A stretch of DNA of 17,213 bases, taken from Sedimentibacter sp. GTDB lineage: Bacteria > Bacillota > Clostridia > Tissierellales > Sedimentibacteraceae. The translations under genes were made by a program, and so were the position numbers. The notes beneath the pieces are model-generated. The model did no database searches. It was not told where the DNA came from and saw only the letters and a list, made by a program, of their open reading frames with translations. Each line of letters opens with the position of its first letter. The first letter of the stretch is position 1. The stretch spans positions 1 through 17,213 of the forward strand of contig JAQSYS010000011.1 of NCBI GenBank assembly GCA_029256005.1, read 5' to 3'. Positions 7,102-14,490 of the stretch are shown one piece after another.

Positions 7102-7710
7102 TTAAGCAAAAGTATCAATCTCCTTATAATTAGGATTCGCACTTGGTGGAACAAAAATTGGGGTACCCTTGTAATTAATTTCCAACCTAGGATATTCCTT
7201 TATTATAAATTCTATACTTCCCGGTATGAAATTTATTTTTGGCCTCTCTATGTTCCAATCAAAATCAAGCTTATCCATTTCAAAATTCATGGATATACTT
7301 CCAATTTCCCAAGATATATCAGCACCAACTTCAGGAGAGAATCCAAGATTAAAATCCACATCACTCATGAATTTCTTCATAGCCATTTCAGGAATAGGAT
7401 TATCCATAATGTTAATATCAAGCATCAAATTACCTTCTCTTGCATAGGTAGCTGTTGCTTCATATGATGCTTGCATTCCTCTTTTAGCATAATCCTCTAC
7501 AGAACGGATTACACTTTTAATACCCGCAGAATATCTTGCTTCAACTGTATCAATATTTAACCTGGTAGGCTTCATCTGCATCTGAAGTTCTCCCTTGTTT
7601 CTTGTCAATTCAAAGGTAGCATCAGTTGTAGCTATTTCATATCGCGCTTTATTAATTTTCATTTCCACAGACATCGGAATAGTCTTAATCTCTAAAAGCG
7701 GTTCTATCAT
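7102..7710 (-). CDS. DUF6470 family protein (YviE-like)
   Basis: A 202-residue protein of unknown function that opens IEPLLEIKTIPMSVEMKINK, the form of the DUF6470/YviE family found beside flgL in Bacillus and Clostridia. There is no signal peptide, no membrane segment and no cysteine pair. It is rich in alternating hydrophobic/polar residues, which suggests a beta-rich fold, with repeated pieces like LDINIMDNPIPEMAMKKFM. A GTG nine bases upstream overlaps the AAGGAG site, so the ATG at 7710, spaced 8 bases from it, is preferred. The position between flgL and fliW is conserved in B. subtilis. A role in filament assembly or export is guessed only from context. Confidence 0.85.
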   Translation of the reverse strand: MIEPLLEIKTIPMSVEMKINKARYEIATTDATFELTRNKGELQMQMKPTRLNIDTVEARYSAGIKSVIRSVEDYAKRGMQASYEATATYAREGNLMLDINIMDNPIPEMAMKKFMSDVDFNLGFSPEVGADISWEIGSISMNFEMDKLDFDWNIERPKINFIPGSIEFIIKEYPRLEINYKGTPIFVPPSANPNYKEIDTFA

Positions 7711-7726
7711 ATGTAACACTCCTTGT

Positions 7727-7754
7727 TATTTCATAAAATCTATTTCATAAAATC
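7727..7754. repeat. 14-bp perfect tandem duplication at the end of flgL
   Basis: TATTTCATAAAATC occurs twice head to tail (7727-7740 and 7741-7754). The junction falls on the flgL stop codon (7740-7742). The first copy on the coding strand encodes the final DFMK; the second lies past the stop in the flgL-DUF6470 gap. It looks like a recent small slippage duplication. Confidence 0.9.
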
Positions 7755-8750
7755 TATAAAACTGTTCTGAAGTATCTTATTGCCCATTGATAATGCTGCG
7801 TTGTAGGAATATTCCTGCATTTTAAAATTAACTATTGCTTCAGCCGGATCCACATATTCTACATCGAGGATTTTTTCATTTATGTTAAATTGATTATCTT
7901 CATTCCTAACTTTAATGAAGTCAAGATAATTTGTCTTAGCTCCTATGTCTGTAATGCCAACCAAGACCTGTTTCTTCTGCTCTTCAAATTTTCCTATATA
8001 TGGTGTAACATTATCTATATTAAAATTAGGATCTCTTAATTCATCTTTTATTTTTCCGATTAATGTATATACATTATTAGGCATTCCGCTATTTTCTCCA
8101 TACCCCATAAAATTAATACCGGACATGGACATATTAAATACTGTGTCTCCATTTAATTTACCGTCTGAACCAAATGTCATCCCTAAACCAATATCTACGT
8201 TTATAGTTTCATTCTTTAAATCATCTAGTCGAGCATCATTAGTATTAACATTAATTCCTTTAAAAAATAGCTGTTTTTCTACAGTGCCATCAGTCAATGT
8301 TACATCCTCTAAAGTAAACGGTATCTCATCCTTGCTTGTTCCGCCGAAAACATACTTGTCTCCATAGTTAGCATTCAAAGATGTTAGTATGGATTGCTGT
8401 AGATTTTCAAGTTCCTTTGCAACTATTTCTCTTTCTTCAGAGCCCATAGTGCCGGTTATACCTTTTAAATAGGAAGTATACACCTTCTCAATGTTACTGC
8501 TTATTTCTGTTAAATTTGTTTCCGCTGTAGTAAGAAATGAATCTACATCTTTTATGTTAGTATCATATATTTCAGAAGTTCTATACTCTCTTCTTAACTT
8601 ATATGCTTTTATTGCACTTACCGCATCCTCTGATCCTTTAAAAAATTTTTTACCGGTTGAAACCTGTTCGTTCAGATAATTCATTTCAGAAGCAGACTTA
8701 TTCAAATTCCTTATGTATTTATTTGACATCATGCTTGTTGTTATTCTCAT
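7740..8750 (-). CDS. flgL: Flagellar hook-filament junction protein FlgL (HAP3)
   Basis: Hook-associated protein that caps the FlgK junction and seats the flagellin filament; exported by the flagellar apparatus. It is 336 residues. The N-terminal flagellin-like helix (MRITTSMMSNKYIRNLNKS, then LNEQVSTGKKFFKGSEDAV) and the C-terminal helix (AIVNFKMQEYSYNAALSMGNKILQ, shortened here to its core MQEYSYNAAL) are typical of FlgL. AGGTGAT precedes the ATG, and the gene starts 8 bases after flgK. A 14-bp tandem repeat straddles its stop codon. Confidence 0.95.
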   Translation of the reverse strand: MRITTSMMSNKYIRNLNKSASEMNYLNEQVSTGKKFFKGSEDAVSAIKAYKLRREYRTSEIYDTNIKDVDSFLTTAETNLTEISSNIEKVYTSYLKGITGTMGSEEREIVAKELENLQQSILTSLNANYGDKYVFGGTSKDEIPFTLEDVTLTDGTVEKQLFFKGINVNTNDARLDDLKNETINVDIGLGMTFGSDGKLNGDTVFNMSMSGINFMGYGENSGMPNNVYTLIGKIKDELRDPNFNIDNVTPYIGKFEEQKKQVLVGITDIGAKTNYLDFIKVRNEDNQFNINEKILDVEYVDPAEAIVNFKMQEYSYNAALSMGNKILQNSFIDFMK

Positions 8751-8758
8751 AATATCAC

Positions 8759-10345
8759 CTATACTCCCATTCTGTTAATCAAAGTGTCCAACATTTCATC
8801 TAATGTGGTCATTAATCTCGCTGCAGCATTGTATGATTTGCTGTACTGAAGCAAGTTTACACCTTCTTCATTCAAATCAACACTTGACATGCTGCTTCTT
8901 GCAAAATCTATCTGATTCTGAGACTCAGCATATGTGTCATATGATGTTTCAGTTTCTGCAACCTGAAGATTTAATCTTGTTGTTGTAAATGACAGAAACT
9001 CTTGAAATGTTCCAACAAACAAATCTTTCCCTGAGGCAGTTTCAAATGTTTCCTTTGATTTAAATTTAGAAATCATTTTTAAAATATTATCGGTTGCGCC
9101 CGTAGTGTCACCAGATGACTTAATTACTGTATTTGTAATATATGAGCCGGTTGAATCTGCCCAATCCTCAGATATTTTTATATTACCTGAAGTGATATCT
9201 CCGCCATTTCGCGCTTCAAAAAGAGGTTTATCCATCCATGTTGCTACACTACCATCAGCATTAAAACTAGTTGGTTTTCTATTCACTTCATTCATTACGG
9301 AAGCAAATTCATTAGCTAGTGTGTCAAGCATATTTTGGTAATACTGAACGCCTTTAGTTGCAGCTTCCGAAATAGGGTCTGCCGCAGTTGCATAATCACC
9401 TTTGCCATTTAAAAATTTAATATATCCACCTATCTGGCCTTTATCTAACTTTTGAGTCAAATAATTAGCTGGTGTAGAACCGTCATCAGTTGTTCCATCT
9501 AAATTAGTTTTTATATATATATCAACATCTTTTCCATCATCTATCAATCCTAATTCAACAGATTTGTCATTATTAACAAGTTCAACTGAAGGATTTACAT
9601 CTCTTAATTTAATTGATAACTCATCTATACTTCTACCACCACCGATATCCACAGGTGTTAAAACAACTTCTATATCGAGGTAACTTGACAGTTCATCAAT
9701 AAGCATATTTCTTTCATCATTTAATTCTAGTGCAGGATTACCGCTTATATTGTCTTCTTTTATCTGTTGATTTAGCTTGGTAATATTATCGGTTAGCTGA
9801 TTAATCTTTACAATTGCTCCGTTTTCTAGGTAGCTTAACTGTTGATTCCTTATTGTACTTAATTGCTTAGAATAATCATTAAACATTTGAGTTAGCATTT
9901 GAGCAGATGTTCTCACAACTCCTTCAAGCACTGGATCAGATGGTGAAGATGTCAATGAATGAATCTGTTCTAATAAGTCGGAAAACTGTGAGTCTAAACC
10001 ATCTTTTGAAATTTCATCCATGATTAACTCCAAGTCACTAAGTGCATCTAACTGCACATCTTCGCTACCAGTTTTTGCAGCTGACATCCTATATCTCAAA
10101 TCTAGAAATGAATCTCTGAATTGGCTTACTCCTGTCGCATTAACTCCTTGACCAATAATCACTCCGGTGGTAGCAAACTTAATGTTGCTTGTACTAAAGG
10201 ATACCGAGTTTATATCAAGGCGTTGCCTAGTGTAACCTTCTGTATTTATATTTGATATATTTTGCCCCACAACATCCATCATATTTTGGTTTACCTTTAA
10301 TGCACTTGTGGCTGTTTTATATCCTAAAAAAGTAGATCTAAGCAT
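8759..10345 (-). CDS. flgK: Flagellar hook-associated protein FlgK (HAP1)
   Basis: First hook-filament junction protein, 528 residues. The N-terminal rod/hook-type helix STFLGYKTATSALKVNQN is followed by the motif GQNISNINTEGYTRQRL (about 28-44), the FlgK version of the ANxxTPGY box. A long coiled-coil-forming stretch appears around QLSTIRNQQLSYLENGAI. The C-terminus DLNEEGVNLLQYSKSYNAAA and LDTLINRMGV is the conserved partner helix. A strong AAGGAG site precedes the ATG. Upstream by 55 bases is flgN, which encodes its export chaperone. It is the first exported product of this late operon. Confidence 0.96.
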   Translation of the reverse strand: MLRSTFLGYKTATSALKVNQNMMDVVGQNISNINTEGYTRQRLDINSVSFSTSNIKFATTGVIIGQGVNATGVSQFRDSFLDLRYRMSAAKTGSEDVQLDALSDLELIMDEISKDGLDSQFSDLLEQIHSLTSSPSDPVLEGVVRTSAQMLTQMFNDYSKQLSTIRNQQLSYLENGAIVKINQLTDNITKLNQQIKEDNISGNPALELNDERNMLIDELSSYLDIEVVLTPVDIGGGRSIDELSIKLRDVNPSVELVNNDKSVELGLIDDGKDVDIYIKTNLDGTTDDGSTPANYLTQKLDKGQIGGYIKFLNGKGDYATAADPISEAATKGVQYYQNMLDTLANEFASVMNEVNRKPTSFNADGSVATWMDKPLFEARNGGDITSGNIKISEDWADSTGSYITNTVIKSSGDTTGATDNILKMISKFKSKETFETASGKDLFVGTFQEFLSFTTTRLNLQVAETETSYDTYAESQNQIDFARSSMSSVDLNEEGVNLLQYSKSYNAAARLMTTLDEMLDTLINRMGV

Positions 10346-10400
10346 ATTTTCTCCTTGCTATAAAAGTTTTATTACTGCTATATATATTGTTCAGTTTTAC

Positions 10401-10853
10401 CTATATCTTCTTTGAAATAATCAAGCTTTTAGCACTGCCATTTTTGATTTCTTTGTTTGTATAAGTATTTTCGCTTTCTCCAAGTTGACTCATAGCTTTG
10501 TCTAGACGATGAAGTCTAACTTCTATAAGTGTCTTGCATAAGCTACTGATTTTTTTCACTTCAGAGATAATGCTCTTTAACTTCTGGTATTCAGAAAGCA
10601 AATTCTCATCCTCATCTTGATTATCAATTATTTCCTTAAATGTTTTACCATTCATCCCAAATGAAACTATAAGCTTTTCTCTTTTTTGTTCTAAGCCTCT
10701 CATCTTTAAAAAAACAACCTGTTCTTTTGATACTATATCATCTAACGAAATAACATCATTTTTAATTACTATGTCATATTTTTTGTATTCTAACTCCAGA
10801 AATTGTTTGTATACTTCAGCGCTTTCTTTCAATAACTCAATTAATTCTTCCAT
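10401..10853 (-). CDS. flgN: FlgN family flagellar export chaperone
   Basis: A 150-residue, all-helical, charged protein beginning EELIELLKESAEVYKQFLEL. It fits the FlgN family of chaperones that bind the C-termini of FlgK and FlgL before export. Helices include DDIVSKEQVVFLKMRGLEQK and LIEVRLHRLDKAMSQLGES. FlgN sequences are poorly conserved, so the call uses length, helical character and the position between flgM and flgK, as in B. subtilis (yvyG). GAGG lies upstream of the ATG, and the gap from flgM is 10 bases. Confidence 0.85.
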   Translation of the reverse strand: MEELIELLKESAEVYKQFLELEYKKYDIVIKNDVISLDDIVSKEQVVFLKMRGLEQKREKLIVSFGMNGKTFKEIIDNQDEDENLLSEYQKLKSIISEVKKISSLCKTLIEVRLHRLDKAMSQLGESENTYTNKEIKNGSAKSLIISKKI

Positions 10854-10863
10854 AGTAACCTCA

Positions 10864-11145
10864 TTATTTTAACAATTTATTAACTATTTCCTCAACATCT
10901 ATTTTATAGTCCTTGTTATTCAGGCTTTCTTTAATTCTGCTTATCTTTTCAGCATTAGTTTCTTGATTTACCTGTGATACAACTTTTTGTTTTATGTTAT
11001 TAAGCGTTGATGCTTTACTATCTCTTTGAGATTTTCCATTAATTTCAATAACATCATAGTTTTTAGCTTTAGCTTGTTCTTCATTTTTAATTGGTTTTGA
11101 ATTGCCTTTATAATTCATAAAACTGCCTATATTTTGAATTTTCAT
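10864..11145 (-). CDS. flgM: Anti-sigma-28 (anti-sigma-D) factor FlgM
   Basis: Holds the flagellar sigma factor inactive until the hook-basal body is complete and FlgM is exported. From ATG 11145 it is 93 residues, a typical length. The N-terminal half is low in hydrophobic residues and looks disordered. The sigma-binding C-terminal part is AEKISRIKESLNNKDYKID followed by VEEIVNKLLK. An earlier in-frame ATG at 11160 exists, but the GGGGG run 8 bases before 11145 serves as its ribosome site and favours the later start. A sigma-D-like promoter lies in the gap upstream, which would give negative feedback. Confidence 0.9.
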   Translation of the reverse strand: MKIQNIGSFMNYKGNSKPIKNEEQAKAKNYDVIEINGKSQRDSKASTLNNIKQKVVSQVNQETNAEKISRIKESLNNKDYKIDVEEIVNKLLK

Positions 11146-11169
11146 ATACATTACCCCCATCTATCATTA

Positions 11170-11197
11170 TATTCGACCGGAATACAAAAAAGTTTAG
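11170..11197 (-). promoter_or_regulatory. Candidate sigma-D promoter for flgM
   Basis: On the minus strand CTAAA (11197-11193) is followed after exactly 15 bases by GTCGAATA (11177-11170). The -35 half and spacing match the sigma-D/sigma-28 pattern TAAA-N15-GCCGATAT; the -10 half is only partial. It lies in the short gap between the second cheW and flgM, 25 bases before the flgM start codon. Confidence 0.5.
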
Positions 11198-11207
11198 AAA
11201 TCTAATT

Positions 11208-11678
11208 CTACGCAATATTCATAATTTTCTCTTCATCAATAATTAAGAAAACTTCTTCACTTTTGCTGCCTTTAGCTACTCCCTTGACAAAACCGTCTTT
11301 TACCATTTTTTTAATTTCTTCTGTCTCTTCAAATGCAGTAATATTTTCTACTGACAAAACTTCGTCTACCACTAGACCGACAAAAGAATTGTCCTTTTCT
11401 ATTACTATTACCATTTCCTTTTTATCTTCAGCTTTTTCAACTGATAAATTACTCAATTTAAATAAAGATTTTAAATCAATCAACGGAACAACATTTCCCC
11501 TTAAATGGATTAGTCCTGTCAAATATTCTGTCACATTTGGCAAATAAGTAATTTCATCAGGTATCATAACAATTGAAGTTATCATTTTGCTATTGATAGT
11601 GTATAGATTTTTGTCCAACTTAAAAATTAACCAAGGAAACTCTATTTCTTCAAATACTTCTTCATTTTCATAGTTCAT
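11208..11678 (-). CDS. cheW: Chemotaxis coupling protein CheW (second copy)
   Basis: Adaptor that links chemoreceptors to the kinase CheA in the signalling array. It is 156 residues and one CheW domain. Recognisable pieces are FPWLIFKLDKNLYTINSKMI, VTEYLTGLIHLRGNVVPLIDL (core LIHLRGNVVPLIDL) and FVGLVVDEVLSVENI. The acidic N-terminus (YENEEVFEEIE) is unusual. AAAGGAG precedes the ATG, and it starts 13 bases after the chemoreceptor stop. The protein differs clearly from the first CheW at 13466-13960, so the two are old paralogs and not a fresh duplication. Confidence 0.93.
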   Translation of the reverse strand: MNYENEEVFEEIEFPWLIFKLDKNLYTINSKMITSIVMIPDEITYLPNVTEYLTGLIHLRGNVVPLIDLKSLFKLSNLSVEKAEDKKEMVIVIEKDNSFVGLVVDEVLSVENITAFEETEEIKKMVKDGFVKGVAKGSKSEEVFLIIDEEKIMNIA

Positions 11679-11691
11679 ATCTTTACTCCTT

Positions 11692-13437
11692 TTACTGAAC
11701 AGTAATTGTGGATTTTTTTAATTCAAATTGTTCAACCAATTCTTTTAAAATACTGGCTTGGCTGCTTAATTCCTCGCTCGCTGCAGCGCTTTCTTCAGCA
11801 GTTGCAGAATTAGTATGCACTACAGCCGATATTTGTTCTACTCCCATTGTAATCTGCATAATTGAATCTGCTTGCTTATTCGATTCAACCGTTATTTCAT
11901 CAACCAATTTAACTGATTCTCTAATTCCTTCAACCATCAGCTTAATTGATTTTTTGGTTTCATCTGCTATTTTAGTACCCTGTCCTACGGACTTTATTGA
12001 ATTTTCAATTAAAAATGCTGTACTTTTTGCAGCTTCTGCACTTTTTGATGCCAAGTTTCTGACTTCGTCTGCTACAACGGCAAACCCTTTGCCGGCTGAG
12101 CCAGCTCTCGCTGCTTCAACTGCAGCATTCAAAGCGAGTATATTTGTTTGAAATGCTATATCATCTATTGCTTTAATTATTTTCGCAATTTCATTTGTTG
12201 ATTTTTCAATATCCTTCATTGCTTCAGTCATAATTTCAACTTGTTTGTTGCTGTTTTCAACTTCTTTAACAGAATCTTTTGTTATACGGCTTGCATTGTT
12301 TGCGTTATCAGCATTAAGTTTAACTTGTTCAGAAATTTCATTAATTGTTGCTGAAAGTTCTTCTATTGAACTTGCCTGCTCTGCTGTACCTTGGGATAAT
12401 GCCTGGGCACCACCTGATACTTGGCTCGATCCGCTTTCTACCTGTTCTGCAGATTCATTAATCTTGCTTAATGTATTATTAAATGAAATCAATATTTTAT
12501 TTACTGAGCTTTTTATTTGCGAAAAGCCTCCAACAAACTCCATATTCATTGACACATTTAAGTTTCCTTTAGCTATTTCATTTAATACTCTATCTATTTC
12601 TCCTACATAAAGCTTCAATGTGTCTATTGCATTGCTTATGGTCTTTGTAGCAACTCCTAGTTCATCATTAGAAGAATGCATAACCTGATAATCTAAATTA
12701 CCACTGCTTATTGAATTTGCAGCCTCAGTTATTTCCTTTATCGGTTTAATAAGGCTTTTTACTACAATTGTTGCCAATATCAATGCAACAATAATGCTAA
12801 GTATAAAAATAACTGAAAGAATAATTACTAAATTATTGCTTGCACTGTTTGAATCCTTAACAAAATTTTGTGCTACAATATCTAAGTTTATGCTTACCTG
12901 ATCCATTGTATCATTAACTGACTTTAATACAGGCGCTAGCTCTTCATTTAAAACATCTATAGCCTGCTTACTTCTACTTTCATTTAATAGCCCCACCAAC
13001 TTTTCACTGACTTCTGTTATCTTGGTTAAATCACTGTCCAGTTGCTCTACTATAGTTGGAAATTCTTCCAACCCAGTTCTTAACACTTCAAATGATGTAT
13101 TAGCTATATCAATATTATCTGTAATTTCTTTAGTATATTCTTTGACTATAGTTTTGCTGGTTGTAGTTGTTGATTTGTAAATTGCTTTTTCAATCTTATT
13201 TAAAGCAAGTTTAGTCTTCCAAGACAAAACTTCTACTTGGTAACACTCTTCATGAAAGCGGTTAACATCTGATGCAACCTTATTAATATTAGAAAGTGTA
13301 ATCCCCATGGAAACAGCAAATATAACTAACATCACTGCAAAACATATTATTAATCTAGGTGCTATTTTAATATTTGTAATATTAAACTTTTTATTTTTTA
13401 CACCTGATTTTACCCTTTTACTTTTAAATGTCTTCAA
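11692..13437 (-). CDS. Methyl-accepting chemotaxis protein (transmembrane chemoreceptor)
   Basis: A 581-residue receptor with a basic cytoplasmic N-terminus and TM1 at about 29-49. An extracellular helical sensor follows (about 50-200, length and pattern of a four-helix-bundle domain), then TM2 at about 203-226, HAMP from 227, a HAMP-like second segment (about 280-320) and the signalling domain. The hairpin tip is AFQTNILALNAAVEAARAG (428-446) and GKGFAVVADEVRNLA follows. A likely methylation helix is SATAEESAAASEEL (544-557). The start is TTG at 13437: GGGGGG lies 8 bases upstream and no ATG precedes TM1. It is flanked by two cheW genes; the ligand cannot be told from sequence. Confidence 0.95.
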   Translation of the reverse strand: MKTFKSKRVKSGVKNKKFNITNIKIAPRLIICFAVMLVIFAVSMGITLSNINKVASDVNRFHEECYQVEVLSWKTKLALNKIEKAIYKSTTTTSKTIVKEYTKEITDNIDIANTSFEVLRTGLEEFPTIVEQLDSDLTKITEVSEKLVGLLNESRSKQAIDVLNEELAPVLKSVNDTMDQVSINLDIVAQNFVKDSNSASNNLVIILSVIFILSIIVALILATIVVKSLIKPIKEITEAANSISSGNLDYQVMHSSNDELGVATKTISNAIDTLKLYVGEIDRVLNEIAKGNLNVSMNMEFVGGFSQIKSSVNKILISFNNTLSKINESAEQVESGSSQVSGGAQALSQGTAEQASSIEELSATINEISEQVKLNADNANNASRITKDSVKEVENSNKQVEIMTEAMKDIEKSTNEIAKIIKAIDDIAFQTNILALNAAVEAARAGSAGKGFAVVADEVRNLASKSAEAAKSTAFLIENSIKSVGQGTKIADETKKSIKLMVEGIRESVKLVDEITVESNKQADSIMQITMGVEQISAVVHTNSATAEESAAASEELSSQASILKELVEQFELKKSTITVQ

Positions 13438-13465
13438 CTTTCTTCCCCCCTGGATAGATATTAAA

Positions 13466-13960
13466 TTAATTTAAATTCGTAATAATTTGCAATTCATTGT
13501 CACTTAGGATTTTTTTCAAATCAATTAATAAAACAATGTCATTATTCAATTTTGCTATTCCGGTTATATAAGTATTAACATAATCCGTACCCATTTGAGG
13601 AGGATTTGAAATGTTGTCATTGTAAATGTTTGTCACTTCATTTACGGAGTCAACAATAAAACCTATATGTGAGCCATTAATATTGGTTACTATAATACAG
13701 GTTCTTTCATTGTATTCCATCTCTTCTTTTTTCAATCTCAGTCTGACATCAATGATTGGAATAATAATTCCTCTTAAATTAATTACTCCTTTTGCGTAGG
13801 AAGGAAATTCAGGAACTGATGTAATTTCTTGTATTCCAACTATTTGAACCACTTCTGAAATTAGTATTCCAAATAGCTGTTTATCCGTATAGAAAGTAAG
13901 ATACTTGTCTTTTAATGTATCTTCATCTAAATCGTTAAATAATTCTTTTCTATCTTGCAC
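13466..13960 (-). CDS. cheW: Chemotaxis coupling protein CheW (first copy)
   Basis: A 164-residue single-domain CheW. After an acidic start (QDRKELFNDLDEDTLKDKY), typical elements are LTFYTDKQLFGILISEVVQI, AKGVINLRGIIIPIIDVRLR and HIGFIVDSVNEVTNI. GAGGTGAT precedes the ATG. It is the first gene behind the sigma-D promoter at 13992-14019, so it leads the late operon, and the chemoreceptor starts 28 bases downstream. CheW bridges receptor tips and CheA. No cheA is in the window, so the kinase must be encoded elsewhere. Confidence 0.95.
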   Translation of the reverse strand: MQDRKELFNDLDEDTLKDKYLTFYTDKQLFGILISEVVQIVGIQEITSVPEFPSYAKGVINLRGIIIPIIDVRLRLKKEEMEYNERTCIIVTNINGSHIGFIVDSVNEVTNIYNDNISNPPQMGTDYVNTYITGIAKLNNDIVLLIDLKKILSDNELQIITNLN

Positions 13961-13991
13961 ATGATCACCTCATAATTTTATTTCTACTATG

Positions 13992-14019
13992 ATATCGTCA
14001 TGTTTAAATAAAATTTTAG
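13992..14019 (-). promoter_or_regulatory. Sigma-D (sigma-28) promoter for the cheW-to-csrA operon
   Basis: On the minus strand CTAAA (14019-14015) and GACGATAT (13999-13992) are separated by exactly 15 bases. This matches the flagellar sigma consensus TAAA-N15-GCCGATAT in all but one position of the -10 half. The -10 half ends 31 bases before the cheW start codon. Confidence 0.8.
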
Positions 14020-14036
14020 TTATTTTATTAAATAAT

Positions 14037-14489
14037 TTAATGTCGAGGATTTTTTCTTACAGTTAGAACAGCCTTTATAACTTCTGTAGTTACTTCACTG
14101 CTCATTTCACTTAATTCATGAACCTTTTGTTTAATCTCATCTTTAGTTGCGACAATGTACATCGGTTTAAGATTATTTAATGAAATAGCTATTATATCCT
14201 CTTTGCACCGGTCGCATCTGCAACAATTCATTTTTTTCAGCGTTGCATCAAGTTTTTTTAGAACAAGTTTTTCTGTAACATTGTACAAAATCACTTCATT
14301 TTTTTCTTCTTTAATTAAATTCAATTCCTTATTTTGAAATATTGACACTTCATTAGGAATTTTATTTTCGACAATGTCAATATCTTTTTCATCAATAACA
14401 TTAATTTGTTCAATTTCTTTCTTTAAATTAGTAGGCATTATTTTTTTGTACATTGAATCTCTGTCAAAAGCCTTTTTTATTTTTGCCAT
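14037..14489 (-). CDS. ComFB family protein with N-terminal extension
   Basis: From ATG 14489 it is 150 residues. The C-terminal half carries the ComFB pattern: a four-cysteine cluster NCCRCDRCKEDIIAISLNNL (Cys 89, 90, 92, 95) followed by LKPMYIVAT. Residues 1-70 are charged, rich in Lys/Glu/Asn and look unstructured. ComFB domains are usually about 90-100 residues, so this extension is notable. The AGAGGG site favours 14489 over the in-frame ATG at 14519, and leaves one base after the parA stop. The family is named for the B. subtilis competence operon, and members elsewhere have been reported as cyclic dinucleotide receptors; whether this one binds them is not shown by sequence. Confidence 0.85.
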   Translation of the reverse strand: MAKIKKAFDRDSMYKKIMPTNLKKEIEQINVIDEKDIDIVENKIPNEVSIFQNKELNLIKEEKNEVILYNVTEKLVLKKLDATLKKMNCCRCDRCKEDIIAISLNNLKPMYIVATKDEIKQKVHELSEMSSEVTTEVIKAVLTVRKNPRH

Positions 14490-14490
14490 T

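Noticed and set aside
7095..7154. 20-residue N-terminal extension of FliW
   Set aside because: It overlaps the DUF6470 gene and is not FliW-like; homologs start at the MNIITRDFG position.
7634..7655. GCGATAT inside the DUF6470 gene as a sigma-D -10 element
   Set aside because: No TAAA lies 14-16 bases upstream on the minus strand, and it is inside coding sequence.
9655..9690. CTCGATAT inside flgK as a sigma-D -10 element
   Set aside because: There is no matching -35 at the required spacing, and it is inside coding sequence.
11708..12610. Long plus-strand reading frames opposite the chemoreceptor and other genes
   Set aside because: They are antisense shadows of well-identified genes, have low-complexity Ser/Leu-rich translations and lack ribosome sites.
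14020..14045. Terminator after the ComFB gene
   Set aside because: The AT-rich dyad has an imperfect or very tight loop and no T run on the minus strand.
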